Shown here: piece by piece, positions 44,830 to 53,571 of the stretch | Layout: the number at the start of each line of letters is the position of its first letter | Position numbering within the stretch: position 1 is the stretch's first letter | NCBI RefSeq assembly: GCF_014202075.1 | Contig: NZ_JACHFZ010000002.1 | Coordinates: 434,001-498,000 of the forward strand | Length of the DNA: 64,000 nt | Reading direction: 5' to 3' | Origin: Brevundimonas basaltis | GTDB lineage: Bacteria; Pseudomonadota; Alphaproteobacteria; Caulobacterales; Caulobacteraceae | Made by a program: the position numbers and the translations under genes | The notes under the pieces: model-generated | The model's input: only the letters and a program-made list of their open reading frames with translations | The model's database searches: none | What the model was told of the DNA's origin: nothing

Positions 44830-44846
44830 TATGGAATCTTTCCATA
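44830..44846. promoter_or_regulatory. Perfect dyad TATGGAA-TCT-TTCCATA, likely XRE operator
   Basis: 7-bp arms with a 3-bp spacer, between the divergent XRE gene and the gene at 44906. A half-site TATGGAAAA lies at 44792. The dyad size and position suit an XRE repressor. Confidence 0.6.
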
Positions 44847-44905
44847 ATTTCAAGCCGGCGCTTTGGCTGGCATCCGCCCCACATTCACACCAAGGAAGCA
44901 AACTC

Positions 44906-45493
44906 ATGCTGATCTACGCATTAGCCACGATCCTACTTATCCAGTCGAACCCGCAGCCGGCTCAGCGGGCCGAGCCACCGCAATCCCAGCGTTTCGGTGC
45001 TTGGGAGGTTCGCACCCGCGTCGATGCCATCACCGATGAAGTATCCATCGGAGCCTATCTGGGAACGCCTGCTGACAATCTCGCGATCGCGTGCGCCCAG
45101 AACTCGCCAGACTCAACGGTCGTTCTCTGGCGATCGACTACGCGGTTCCGTCAGACAGGCTACATCCCGCGGACAGGACAAGATGCCAGGATGTATGGCT
45201 GGCCCGTGGGAAGCACGACCTACCGCTTCGACCAAGACCCGCCGGTAGATGCCTGGATATTCGGGCGGCAAGATTACAGCAGTGGTTTCGGCCTGACTGA
45301 CATCCAAGGCATCACAAGGCGAATTGCCACCAGTACGCGGATGGTCCTCCGGGACCGACTCTTCGAAACACACACCGTCAGTTTCGCCTTGGTCCCAACC
45401 GACACCCTCAGGATGCTGCGGCGTCTGGACGAGGTTTGCGGGACCAATCTCAGCGCCCCGCCGACTGACCAATCCGAAGCGGGTCGGCCGTAA
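44906..45493 (+). CDS. Secreted hypothetical protein
   Basis: 195 residues from an ATG preceded by AAGGAAG. The signal sequence is LIYALATILLIQSN. The mature part (RFGAWEVRTRVDAITDEVSIGAYLG, ACAQNSPDSTVVLWRS, RQTGYIPRTGQDARMYGW) has two cysteines and a beta-rich look; the opening FGAWEVRTRVDAITDE recalls periplasmic invasion-associated-locus-B-like domains, but I would not assign it. Present only in element 1, between the regulator and replication protein. Confidence 0.65.
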   Translation: MLIYALATILLIQSNPQPAQRAEPPQSQRFGAWEVRTRVDAITDEVSIGAYLGTPADNLAIACAQNSPDSTVVLWRSTTRFRQTGYIPRTGQDARMYGWPVGSTTYRFDQDPPVDAWIFGRQDYSSGFGLTDIQGITRRIATSTRMVLRDRLFETHTVSFALVPTDTLRMLRRLDEVCGTNLSAPPTDQSEAGRP

Positions 45494-46080
45494 ACACCGT
45501 TCAAACGGGGAATGATCCAAGGCGACCGGCAGAAGGTGGTTTCAGCCGGTCGCCAGCTCAAGTCCTACGGGAAGGTACGTTCGGTAGCTTAAAATGCCGG
45601 CGTAACAAGTAATAGGCGTCCGCAGGACAGATTTATTTTCCCACCGTTACGCGCGATAACTCAGCAATCGCTCCAAAACTCCCGAAAGTGGCGAATTATG
45701 CCTTTGACATCCTTCTCGGCGGGTGGTTGTCAGAAGGTCCAGCGCCGCCGCTAGGCGAAAAGACATGCTGAGAAGGGCTCGCCGGACCAGGCCCGCCCCC
45801 CGCTACGTCGCGGGGGGTCTCGTTCTTCCCGCAAGTGCGGATGCCTACCCCCCCGGTCCTCCCCTCTCATCGTAAATACTCAAATGACAAACGATCTCGA
45901 TCGTTCGGACGATGACGCCTGCCCGTCACCGAAGCCGAATGATCAAAAAGCCAAACCCCGCATCCATGATGCGCCCGGCGACACTCCCCAGTCTGGCGGC
46001 ACGGTCGCGCTCTGATCCGAGTGAGTCTGCTTCGGATGCCGCCGGCGGATGCGTCGGCAGAACCTGTGAGGACAGGAGAA
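45494..46080. other. 587-bp gene-poor stretch with two hairpins
   Basis: A perfect 10-bp stem (GGCGACCGGC 45521-45530 with GCCGGTCGCC 45545-45554) follows the secreted-protein gene, and CCCCCCGC/GCGGGGGG (45796-45803, 45810-45817) precedes TCTCGTTCTT, a plausible terminator. A 43-codon ORF (45884-46015, MTNDLDRSDDDACPSPKPND) is possible but lacks a ribosome-binding site. The region may contain the promoter or origin for the replication gene. Confidence 0.45.
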
Positions 46081-47316
46081 ATGAACATAAGAAAAGAGAT
46101 CGGGCCATTCCCGGACCGTCCGCCCCCAAGGTCGGATCGCCCGCCGGCCACGATCGCCAACGTCGAGCACCTACTGGAACATGCTGGCATCAAGGTGCGC
46201 TACAACGAGGTCAGCAAACGCGACGAAATCTTGCTCCCCAACAAAACGGGATCAAGAGACAACGTCGACAACGTCACCCTCACCTACATCATCAGTCTGG
46301 CTGCTGAGCACCACATACCCACCGGCAATGTCCCGGGTTTTGTGGAGGCCATCGCCAACAAGAATGCGTACAACCCAGTCCAGGACTGGATACGCAGTCG
46401 ACCATGGGACGGCACAGATCGACTGCCTGACGTCTACGGGACCGTCGTTCAGGCGGAAGGGTACCCCGAAAGCCTGAAGGAGATCATCCTGCGGAAATGG
46501 CTTCGCAGTGTCTCAGCGGCGGCAACCCGAAACAACTTTCGGAGCCGAGGCGTCCTGACCCTTCAGGGGGCACAGGGCGCTGGAAAATCCAGCTGGATTA
46601 AAGCCTTGATCTCCGACCCGGACCTGGCCGATGGCGTGATCAAGCTTGGTCACCACATGGACCCGTCCAATAAGGACTCCCTTATTGGAGCCATAGGGTT
46701 CGCGATCACCGAGATCGGCGAGCTCGACAGTTCGTTCAAGAAGGACATCGCTCGGCTAAAGGGCTTCCTGACGGATGACACTGACCGGGTTCGTCGGCCT
46801 TACGATCGTCGGGAGTCGAGCTACCCCCGACGGACGGTGTTCGCTGCGACCGTCAACGAGCACCAATTCCTACAGGACCCCACCGGGAACACACGCTTCT
46901 GGACCATCCCGGTCGCGTCCCTGAACTGGCAACACCAGATCGACATGCAGCAGGTGTTTGCTCAGCTAGCTCAGGAGGTGGAGGAAGGCGAGACATGGTG
47001 GTTGGCAGACGACGAGGAGGCCCTGCTTAACGACCTGAACTCGCGTCACAGCACCGCCAGCCCCGTAGCTGAACGACTGGCGGAGATGGTCGATATCGAC
47101 CGCATCGGCGCAGAAGGTCTTGCTGCAATGTCGGCCAGCGAGGTTCTCGAAGCGCTCGCTTTCCCGCTAACCAACCCGATGGCGCGCGAAGCTGGGGCCG
47201 CTCTAAGGAACCTCCTGGGCGACCCAAAGAAGATCAACGGTACCATGAAATGGCGTGTGCCCGTCCGCGACGTCGACGGATCCAACCCTGCTAAGCCGTG
47301 GGGGAAACCGTACTGA
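46081..47316 (+). CDS. VapE-family replication NTPase (D5/SF3-like)
   Basis: 411 residues from an ATG with AGGACAGGAG upstream. The virulence-associated-E domain is recognisable: NPVQDWIRSRPWDGTDRLPDVYG, then LTLQGAQGAGKSSWIKAL (Walker A near residue 165), IGFAITEIGELDSSFKKDIARLKGFLT, RRPYDRRESSYPRRTVFAATVNEHQFLQDPTGNTRFW. VapE proteins are replication/helicase-like NTPases of phages, PICIs and other satellites. No primase domain is visible in this copy. It likely drives element replication after excision. It replaces the unrelated primase-like protein of element 2. Confidence 0.9.
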   Translation: MNIRKEIGPFPDRPPPRSDRPPATIANVEHLLEHAGIKVRYNEVSKRDEILLPNKTGSRDNVDNVTLTYIISLAAEHHIPTGNVPGFVEAIANKNAYNPVQDWIRSRPWDGTDRLPDVYGTVVQAEGYPESLKEIILRKWLRSVSAAATRNNFRSRGVLTLQGAQGAGKSSWIKALISDPDLADGVIKLGHHMDPSNKDSLIGAIGFAITEIGELDSSFKKDIARLKGFLTDDTDRVRRPYDRRESSYPRRTVFAATVNEHQFLQDPTGNTRFWTIPVASLNWQHQIDMQQVFAQLAQEVEEGETWWLADDEEALLNDLNSRHSTASPVAERLAEMVDIDRIGAEGLAAMSASEVLEALAFPLTNPMAREAGAALRNLLGDPKKINGTMKWRVPVRDVDGSNPAKPWGKPY

Positions 47317-47807
47317 ACCGCGCCCGGACCGGGGCACCGGGAGGTGGGGGGAGGGGGTAGAGAAAAGCTTGAGATGATCGGTCCGAAAGACCGATCAAGA
47401 CGGCGAATCTCCCGCCCCTCCCCCCCACCACCTTCTGGCTGCCGCCCGGCGTGCGACGCCGTCTGCGGCTCTTCCATTGTCTTGATGTCCGCTCCCCGGT
47501 GGCGTCCCCCAGCGGCACCGTCGGGGGCACCCTGGACGCCTCCCACCAACTCGCCCGCCGGCAGTTGCTAGCCTCGGCTGCGGCAGGATTCCGGCGAGCC
47601 GAGGGGGCCGAAACGTGGTCCCGGGGCGGCCGTCCGGCCCCCGCCGATCACCCCACCATCCCCGCCCCCGACGCGTGGCCCCTGCGGCCCACTCTGGGGC
47701 ACCGCGGGCCCGACCCGCTCCAGACGACCCACCCTAATCGACCGCCTTCCCGGGCCGCCTGACGGCGCTCGCCCGTGGAACATCAAACATGCAAGGAGAC
47801 TAATCCC
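47317..47807. other. Gene-free stretch with conserved GC/pyrimidine-rich block (47655-47775)
   Basis: 491 bp without a credible ORF. The last part, 47655-47775, is nearly identical to 61946-62066 before the element 2 integrase (for example CCCGACGCGTGGCCCCTGCG and CCTGACGGCGCTCGCCCG). It is rich in C and G with G/C-run dyads. Conservation in front of both integrases suggests a promoter/operator, origin or integrase-binding region. Confidence 0.7.
47375..47397. repeat. 9-bp-stem hairpin after VapE gene
   Basis: TGATCGGTC (47375-47383) and GACCGATCA (47389-47397) are perfect complements around CGAAA. No T-run follows on the plus strand, so it may be a protein-binding dyad or an origin structure rather than a terminator. 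Confidence 0.55.
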
Positions 47808-48962
47808 ATGCCCAAGGCCAAACTCGACCACGCCTTTGTGTCCACCGCGCAATGCCAGCCCGGCAAAGCCAAAACCGACTGGTACGACACGATCGTCACC
47901 GGCTTCGTCTTCGAGCGTCGTTCCAGCGGCGGCGGCACCTACTACTTCCGCTTCTCCGATGCCGCCGGTCGGCAGGCTCAATATAAAATAGGCGGTGAAA
48001 CGGACATCAGCTTTGCAGCCGCAAAGAAGCGCGCGGTGCAGCTCAGGTCCGAGGTCGTCATGGGCGGCGACCCGAGGGCCAAGAAGGCAGAGGCGAAGTC
48101 CATACCTCTGTACAAGGAACTCTCGGCCATGCATCTCGCCGACGCGAAGCTCACGCAGCGGTCCTACTCGACGACTGAGGCTTATGTCAGAATCCATGTG
48201 ATCCCTAGGTGGGGAAAGGTCCGGCTCACCGACATCGAACCGCGCGCCATCTCCCAGTGGCTCGGCGAGAAGCGAGCCGAAGGACTGGCACCGGCGACGG
48301 TCGAAAAGATCAGGGTGATCTTCGGCCGATCCTTCGAGCTCGGCGCTAGATGGGGCGTCCCCGGGACTGACAAGAATCCGGTCAGGGCGGTGTCCAGGAA
48401 GCCCTTTCAGAACGCGAAGGAGAGATATCTCAGTCGGGAAGAATCGATCAGGCTTCGAGAGGCAGTCGCGCAGTCGCAGAACACCCAGCTGCAACATGTC
48501 GTCGGCCTGCTTCTGCTGACAGGTGCCCGGGTTCGCGAGCTCCTGGACGCGAAATGGTCAGACGTGGACGTCGAGCGTAGATCTTGGCTGATACCCACCT
48601 CGAAAACAGGGAAGCCACGCCACGTCCCGCTCTCGACGCCGGCGATCGCGATCATAGAAGCCCTTCCTCGCTTCAAGGACTGCCCTTTCTTGATACCGAA
48701 CCCTGACACCCTGAAGCCCTTCGTGTCGATCAAGCACAGCTGGCAGCGGGCGATTAAGGTGGCGAAGCTGCCCGGTCTGAGAATCCACGATCTCAGGCAC
48801 TCGGCGGCGTCCTTCATGGTCAACAGCGGTGTCGACCTGTTCGCCGTCGGCAAGGTGCTGGGTCACGCTAGTTACCAGTCAACCCAGCGGTATGCGCACC
48901 TCGCCAACGACACCTTGCTCGCCGCCGTCGAGGCGGGTGCCGCGAAACAGGCTGCGGCCTAA
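47808..48962 (+). CDS. Tyrosine recombinase/integrase of element 1
   Basis: 384 residues from the ATG at 47808 (AAGGAG upstream). The N-terminal arm-type DUF4102-like domain (DWYDTIVTGFVFERRSSGGGTYYFRF) and SAM-like core-binding domain are followed by the catalytic domain with all residues: Arg in LTGARVRELLDAKW, Lys in PTSKTGKPRHV, HDLRHSAASF, LGHASYQST and the nucleophile Tyr in QRYAHLAND. About three quarters identical by eye to the integrase at 62095. It should recombine at the tRNA-Thr att sites, though it lies about 6 kb from the nearer att. Confidence 0.96.
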   Translation: MPKAKLDHAFVSTAQCQPGKAKTDWYDTIVTGFVFERRSSGGGTYYFRFSDAAGRQAQYKIGGETDISFAAAKKRAVQLRSEVVMGGDPRAKKAEAKSIPLYKELSAMHLADAKLTQRSYSTTEAYVRIHVIPRWGKVRLTDIEPRAISQWLGEKRAEGLAPATVEKIRVIFGRSFELGARWGVPGTDKNPVRAVSRKPFQNAKERYLSREESIRLREAVAQSQNTQLQHVVGLLLLTGARVRELLDAKWSDVDVERRSWLIPTSKTGKPRHVPLSTPAIAIIEALPRFKDCPFLIPNPDTLKPFVSIKHSWQRAIKVAKLPGLRIHDLRHSAASFMVNSGVDLFAVGKVLGHASYQSTQRYAHLANDTLLAAVEAGAAKQAAA

Positions 48963-48968
48963 CTGCTT

Positions 48969-49025
48969 CCCCGCTTCGCGCGCTGGCTTCGGCTGGTTCG
49001 CGGGGCGGGGACCCGTTCTTTTTTT
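48969..49025 (+). terminator. Conserved terminator after integrase 1
   Basis: CCCCGC (48969-48974) can pair with GCGGGG (49000-49005); the loop contains CGCGCGCTGGCTTCGGCTGG and the stem is followed by a long T-run. The same loop and stem occur after the element 2 integrase. Confidence 0.6.
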
Positions 49026-49214
49026 CACCTTGGTGGGTCGTGCGCGTCAGCGCGCATAATGGACATTCCACGAATCAACTCGGGGGACGTCTGCAACGGG
49101 TGGGATGCGGATTTGCGGCTATCCGTGGCCGCTCGGGTCAGCTCGACAAACAACCTTGGCTTTACCGGTGCCCCACGCGACGGCTAGCATTGGTTTCTGA
49201 TCTGAGGAGCGACC

Positions 49215-49526
49215 ATGAAAGGCACGTTGAAAAAGGTTTGGGAGATATACCTCGGCGTTGGCGCAATCCTCGCTTCATCGGCCTTCATCAGCACCCACTT
49301 GGCGTTATTCTTAGTCCCCGGACGCCTTTACGAACAAAGCGGCGGCGAAGTAGGAACCGCGATCTGGGGCACAATCGTCTTTTACGTCATCAACTGTATC
49401 GGCGCGATCCTCCGCGCTTTCCTCTGGCCAATCAGCCTGGTTGCGCTGTTGAGCGGGCAAATCGGCTTCTGGGAGTTTCTTTTCCCGGCTCTCTATGGGA
49501 TGCCATCGGTCGTGTCGCCGCCCTGA
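49215..49526 (+). CDS. Small polytopic membrane protein
   Basis: 103 residues from an ATG with GAGGAGCG upstream. Three hydrophobic segments (YLGVGAILASSAFISTHLALFLV, AIWGTIVFYVINCIGAILRAFLWPISLVALL, IGFWEFLFPALYGM). No family recognised. First cargo gene after the integrase of element 1. Confidence 0.65.
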   Translation: MKGTLKKVWEIYLGVGAILASSAFISTHLALFLVPGRLYEQSGGEVGTAIWGTIVFYVINCIGAILRAFLWPISLVALLSGQIGFWEFLFPALYGMPSVVSPP

Positions 49527-49637
49527 CAGAGCGGGCATTGAGCGCACGTGCGCAAAGGGTCGGAAGCGGGCGTTGGTTAGATCCAGTGCTACAAGCTATG
49601 CCACCAGTTCTTGCGCGAACCATCCCGAGGTCCCGAA

Positions 49638-50396
49638 GTGCGGCGATACCTAATCATCGGAGTAGTCGCTTTCCTTGCAAACTGCGAGCAAGCGCCAGAA
49701 GCTCCGACTGCAGCAGCCCTGATCCGAGACGGTGTCCCGACGGCGTGCTCACATCCGGCGACCATGGCGGCGCTCAAGTCCGAAACCGGCGAATATGAAG
49801 GCGAGATTGGCTCAATTACCTTCGCGGGACGGGATGCCGCTCTTTATCAAGTCAGTTGCGAAGCAACGATCGGTGAGGCGTCGGTAAGCTATCAGGTCAG
49901 AGAAAACTTGGCCCTCCCCGGCGCAGTAACCGTTATCGTCGCCCGCTCTCCCGCTTCTTCGGCCCCCTCTCCCGCGAGCAGCGCACCATCCGCTCCGAAG
50001 CCGCGTCCGGTGTTGGCGTCGGCGCGAGGTCACACCTTTGACGTGCCGACCAACTACCCTGCGGCATTCTCCCTCTGGCGTCAGCAAACGGCTAGCCTTC
50101 CCCTTGAGGGCCGTCCGTGGGTTAGATCGCTTCGCGGGACCGCTGCGGAGGTGCGAAGTGTGCGCGTGGATGGCAGCGAGTATCTGTATGGCTGGGTCTG
50201 CGAGCCCCATAACTGCGGCGGAAACGAAGTTGCTCTGCTGTTGACCCGCGACCAAGGCAGAGTGGTTGGCCTCGTCCGACTGACCAATGAAAATCGTGAA
50301 ACCAACGACTTCCAAGTGGGGTCGCCAACTGCGCCTGAGGCTCGTTGCCTGCGGTTCTTCCTAGAGGATCGTTCCGACGCCACGCGGTGCTTCTGA
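49638..50396 (+). CDS. Lipoprotein with Ivy-like (lysozyme inhibitor) C-terminal domain
   Basis: About 252 residues from the GTG at 49638 (MRRYLIIGVVAFLANCEQ), a lipoprotein signal with lipobox LANC. The C-terminal 120 residues hold WVCEPHNCGGNEVALLLTRDQGRVVGLVRL, close to the CKPHDC block and following strands of Ivy, the periplasmic inhibitor of vertebrate-type lysozyme. The N-terminal domain (ALIRDGVPTACSHPATMAALKSETGEYEG) is separated by a Ser/Ala/Pro linker. Its role could be protection from host, predator or phage lysozymes; that is inferred. Confidence 0.75.
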   Translation: MRRYLIIGVVAFLANCEQAPEAPTAAALIRDGVPTACSHPATMAALKSETGEYEGEIGSITFAGRDAALYQVSCEATIGEASVSYQVRENLALPGAVTVIVARSPASSAPSPASSAPSAPKPRPVLASARGHTFDVPTNYPAAFSLWRQQTASLPLEGRPWVRSLRGTAAEVRSVRVDGSEYLYGWVCEPHNCGGNEVALLLTRDQGRVVGLVRLTNENRETNDFQVGSPTAPEARCLRFFLEDRSDATRCF

Positions 50397-50544
50397 CCGG
50401 GTGCGGGTGAGGACGTGTCTTTCTCCGCGGAGGCCCACCGAACCGGGTTAGTTCATTATGTCGGCCATCGTTAGATCGCAGAGTTATTGGTGGCTGATGC
50501 GCAACCGTGGCCCTATAAATCGGTAGGCCTTGGGGGAGGACGCA

Positions 50545-51870
50545 TTGAACCACGATCCGCGAGGATATTACGCGTCCTTGGAACTTCCGACGGACGCCAG
50601 CGCAACCGCGATCAAGGCTTCCTACCGGCGACTGGCCAAGCAACTGCACCCTGACCGCAATGCTGATCCGACTGCGGCTTCTAAATTCTCCGCTTGCAGC
50701 GAGGCGTATGCGGTCTTGGGGGATCCCGACAAGAAGGCGGCCTACGATAGCGCCGTCTATGAAGAGGCCGCTGCCCATCAAGAAGACGAGCCGCTCGAGC
50801 CCATCCATTGCTCGTCGTGCCGCAAACCTACGGCACAGCCCCGCAACGTCATTTTTAGAAGCGTCGTCAGCGTCGTCATCACCACGATAACTACGCCCGT
50901 TCAGGGCATATTCTGTTCAGTCTGCGCGAGAAAGGCTGGGCTTCGGGCATCAATTGTTTCTGGCCTGTTTGGGTGGTGGGGTGTCCCTTGGGGTCCAATT
51001 CTCACTGTCAAAGAGATCGTCCGAAACTCCATGGGAGGCGAGCGGAAGCCGGAACTCGACGACCGGCTGGCCTACTACAACGCCGTTGCCTTTGGGTCCC
51101 GGGGGCACCTCAACCTTGCTCACGCGATCGCCCGACAGTTACGCAACGCGAAGGACGAAGGCTTGGCCCTGGACGCCCTCAGGCTGGTGGATCATTTGGA
51201 GCGCGCCGGGGTTCCGAAAAGCGGTCCTGCGCTCAAATCCGGCTGGGAAAATAAGGCCGACCATTGGTTGGTCCATGGAGCGTCCTTGCTAGCCGTTCCC
51301 GCCGCCATTCTGCTGGCGATTGTGATGACGAGCGGCGGGAGCTCGCGTGCAGCGGCGGGGCAGCCCTATTCGCCCTACGACTACACAACGCCAAGACCTT
51401 CGAGGGCCGTCACACCCCCGAACCTCCCCGCGGAGCCAATGCCCTCAGTCCCGGTCTGTTCGGACCCGCCCAAGAACGGCGATGAGTTGCAACGTGACGG
51501 TTTCAAAGAGGACGGCCATCGCATCACGATCGATAATGGCGGATCGGGCAATGCCTTGGTGAAGGTCCGGAATGATACCGGACGGCGCGTCGCCACCCTC
51601 TATGTCGGCCGCGCTCAGCAGGGCTCGATCAACGATCTGCCAGACGGTCGATACCGCATTTCGTTCGCGGTCGGGGACCAGCTCGATGCATCATGCGCAG
51701 CCTTCGCTGGCGACTTCCAGGCGCAGCAGTTTCCTGGGGTCGAGACGTTCGAAACGAGGGTTGAGGGAGACCAAATTATCAGCAGCCACCTCCGCCTGAC
51801 GCTTCACTCGGTCACCGGGGGTAACGTCCGCCCACAAGGGTTAAGCGATGCCGCCTTCGACGCGGACTGA
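50545..51870 (+). CDS. J-domain (DnaJ-like) membrane protein
   Basis: 441 residues from a TTG with GGGGGAGGA about 6 bp upstream. The J domain covers residues 5-70 (DPRGYYASLELPTDASATAIKASYRRLAKQLHPDRN with HPD). Then cysteine pairs CSSC and CSVC form a possible zinc site around a hydrophobic stretch, followed by a transmembrane helix (LLAVPAAILLAIVMTSG) and a C-terminal beta domain (ALVKVRNDTGRRVATLYVGRAQQGSINDLPDGRYRI). J domains recruit Hsp70. It heads a cluster with SPFH, zinc-ribbon, YbjQ and SHOCT proteins. Confidence 0.85.
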   Translation: MNHDPRGYYASLELPTDASATAIKASYRRLAKQLHPDRNADPTAASKFSACSEAYAVLGDPDKKAAYDSAVYEEAAAHQEDEPLEPIHCSSCRKPTAQPRNVIFRSVVSVVITTITTPVQGIFCSVCARKAGLRASIVSGLFGWWGVPWGPILTVKEIVRNSMGGERKPELDDRLAYYNAVAFGSRGHLNLAHAIARQLRNAKDEGLALDALRLVDHLERAGVPKSGPALKSGWENKADHWLVHGASLLAVPAAILLAIVMTSGGSSRAAAGQPYSPYDYTTPRPSRAVTPPNLPAEPMPSVPVCSDPPKNGDELQRDGFKEDGHRITIDNGGSGNALVKVRNDTGRRVATLYVGRAQQGSINDLPDGRYRISFAVGDQLDASCAAFAGDFQAQQFPGVETFETRVEGDQIISSHLRLTLHSVTGGNVRPQGLSDAAFDAD

Positions 51871-52107
51871 CCTCCTGCGCGCTGCTTGGGAGACTCCGCC
51901 GGGGATCGGTATCGGCGGCCTCCAAAGCCATCGGTCGATCGACTTGGATCGAGGCACCTGACGAGCAATTTAGGTTGTACTTGTCTCTCGATCCACGGAT
52001 GTATAGCTCGGACCTTGGGGGCGCATCGGCGGCACGTGAGTGCGGTGTCGGTGACTCGGTGTCTGACGAAGAGGGGCATTGACCCTATCAGTTCAGAGGG
52101 GATTGGC

Positions 52108-53271
52108 GTGGGACTAGTTAGAGCGGCGTTCGGAGCGATCGGCGGCTCTCTGGCGGATCAGTGGAAAGATTTCCTGACCATCCCTGCGAACTTGCCGCCC
52201 ACGGCCGCACTTTTTCCTGCTGTCCCTGCCGGCACCAACGCCGGGCGCGGGTCGAACGTTCAAGCCTCCCGCTCGATCATCACGAACGGCTCTCGTCTCG
52301 TAGTTCCCGAAGGCTACGGACTGCTGCTCCTCCAAGACGGTGAGCTAACTGGGTTTGCAAGCGACCCCGGCGGCTACGTCTGGGAGTCAGAGAACGTCGA
52401 GTCCCAATCCTTGTTTGCAGGTGACACGATTGCGGCTTCGCTCGTGCGACAGTCATGGGAACGTTTCAAGTTCGGCGGGCGGCCTAGCGGCCAACAGCTC
52501 GCGCTTTTCGTCAGCCTAAAAGAGCTCCCCCACAACAAGTTCGGGACCCAATCAGAAATCTATTGGGACGACGCCTATCTCAACGCACAAGTGGGCGCGA
52601 CGACCAGAGGCACCTACAGCTTGAGGATTGTGGACCCCATCCTCTTTGCGAAACAGTTCGTCCCGGCGTCTTATTTGCAGGGGCAGGATTACTTTGATTT
52701 CACAGACCGTGAAAATGCTGCAGCAAATCAGCTCTTTTCCGAGGTGGTTGGCTCTCTGGCCGCAGCCTTCAGCATTTACACAAACGATGCCGGCAAAGGG
52801 AACCGCATCACCAAAATCCAACAGGATTCGGTCGGCTTCGCTGCCTCGCTCGGGCAGGCAGTCGAGGACGGATATCAATGGCTGGGAACGCGTGGGCTTG
52901 CCATAGCCAAGGTCGCCATTCTCGGGATTGAATACGATGAGCAAACGCGAGATTTGCTCAGGACGGTTCAGCGCGCCGACGCCCTGACTGGCGCTCGCGG
53001 AAACGCCAACCTTCAAGCTTCCGTTGCCTCGGGCATAGCCTCCGCTGGAGAAAGTGCCGGCACCGGAGGGCTTCTGGGCATGGGCATCGCCGCAGGTTCA
53101 ATGGGGCTGTCCGACCTGATGCAAAAATCCCCCCCAGCGGACTCCGCATCCAGTGGTCGGGCCAGCCAGGATCTGGTCATGGTTCTCGAGAATTTGAAAC
53201 GGGCTCTCGACGCCGGGCTGATTGATCAGTCTGAGTTCAACGCTGCAAAGGCCCGAGCGCTCGGGCTCTAG
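52108..53271 (+). CDS. SPFH-type protein with C-terminal SHOCT-like segment
   Basis: 387 residues from a GTG with AGAGGGG upstream. The pattern SIITNGSRLVVPEGYGLLLLQDGELTGFASDPGGYVWESE followed by GATTRGTYSLRIVDPILFAKQFVP is that of YdjI/virion-core-like SPFH proteins that form membrane-associated rings. The C-terminus LENLKRALDAGLIDQSEFNAAKARAL is a SHOCT-like short helical hairpin. A Gly/Ser-rich linker joins them. Likely membrane-surface scaffold. Confidence 0.8.
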   Translation: MGLVRAAFGAIGGSLADQWKDFLTIPANLPPTAALFPAVPAGTNAGRGSNVQASRSIITNGSRLVVPEGYGLLLLQDGELTGFASDPGGYVWESENVESQSLFAGDTIAASLVRQSWERFKFGGRPSGQQLALFVSLKELPHNKFGTQSEIYWDDAYLNAQVGATTRGTYSLRIVDPILFAKQFVPASYLQGQDYFDFTDRENAAANQLFSEVVGSLAAAFSIYTNDAGKGNRITKIQQDSVGFAASLGQAVEDGYQWLGTRGLAIAKVAILGIEYDEQTRDLLRTVQRADALTGARGNANLQASVASGIASAGESAGTGGLLGMGIAAGSMGLSDLMQKSPPADSASSGRASQDLVMVLENLKRALDAGLIDQSEFNAAKARALGL

Positions 53272-53300
53272 AAGAGTTGGTGATCACAGGCAACGCATAG

Positions 53301-53561
53301 ATGAAAATCATCAACTGCACCAAATGTGGAAGCAACGATCTGCTTCAAGAAGAACACTACGTTGTGTGTTCATATTGTCGGATTAAGTTCACGCCGTCGG
53401 TCGTAGATGCTCCGGCACCTAAATCTGTCATATCAGTTTATGACGATATTCAGGCGCTAATCATAAGGTGTCAGAATGAACCTCATAATAGAAGACGAAT
53501 CGCTGGATTAATCTTAGACATTGATCCCTCGAATATCGAAGCGCAAAAATATCTAAGATAG
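53301..53561 (+). CDS. Zinc-ribbon small protein
   Basis: 86 residues. CTKCGSNDLLQEEHYVVCSYCRIKF is a C-x2-C...C-x2-C zinc ribbon; the rest is helical (YDDIQALIIRCQNEPHNRRRIAGLILDIDPSNIEAQKYL). The DNA is clearly more AT-rich than its neighbours, suggesting separate origin. It lies between SPFH and YbjQ-like genes with gaps of about 30 and 10 bp, so in one operon. Confidence 0.75.
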   Translation: MKIINCTKCGSNDLLQEEHYVVCSYCRIKFTPSVVDAPAPKSVISVYDDIQALIIRCQNEPHNRRRIAGLILDIDPSNIEAQKYLR

Positions 53562-53571
53562 GGCTTGGAAA

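Noticed and set aside
45884-46015. 43-codon ORF before the VapE gene
   Set aside because: No ribosome-binding site, and polar low-complexity sequence; mentioned in the gap entry but not called as a gene.
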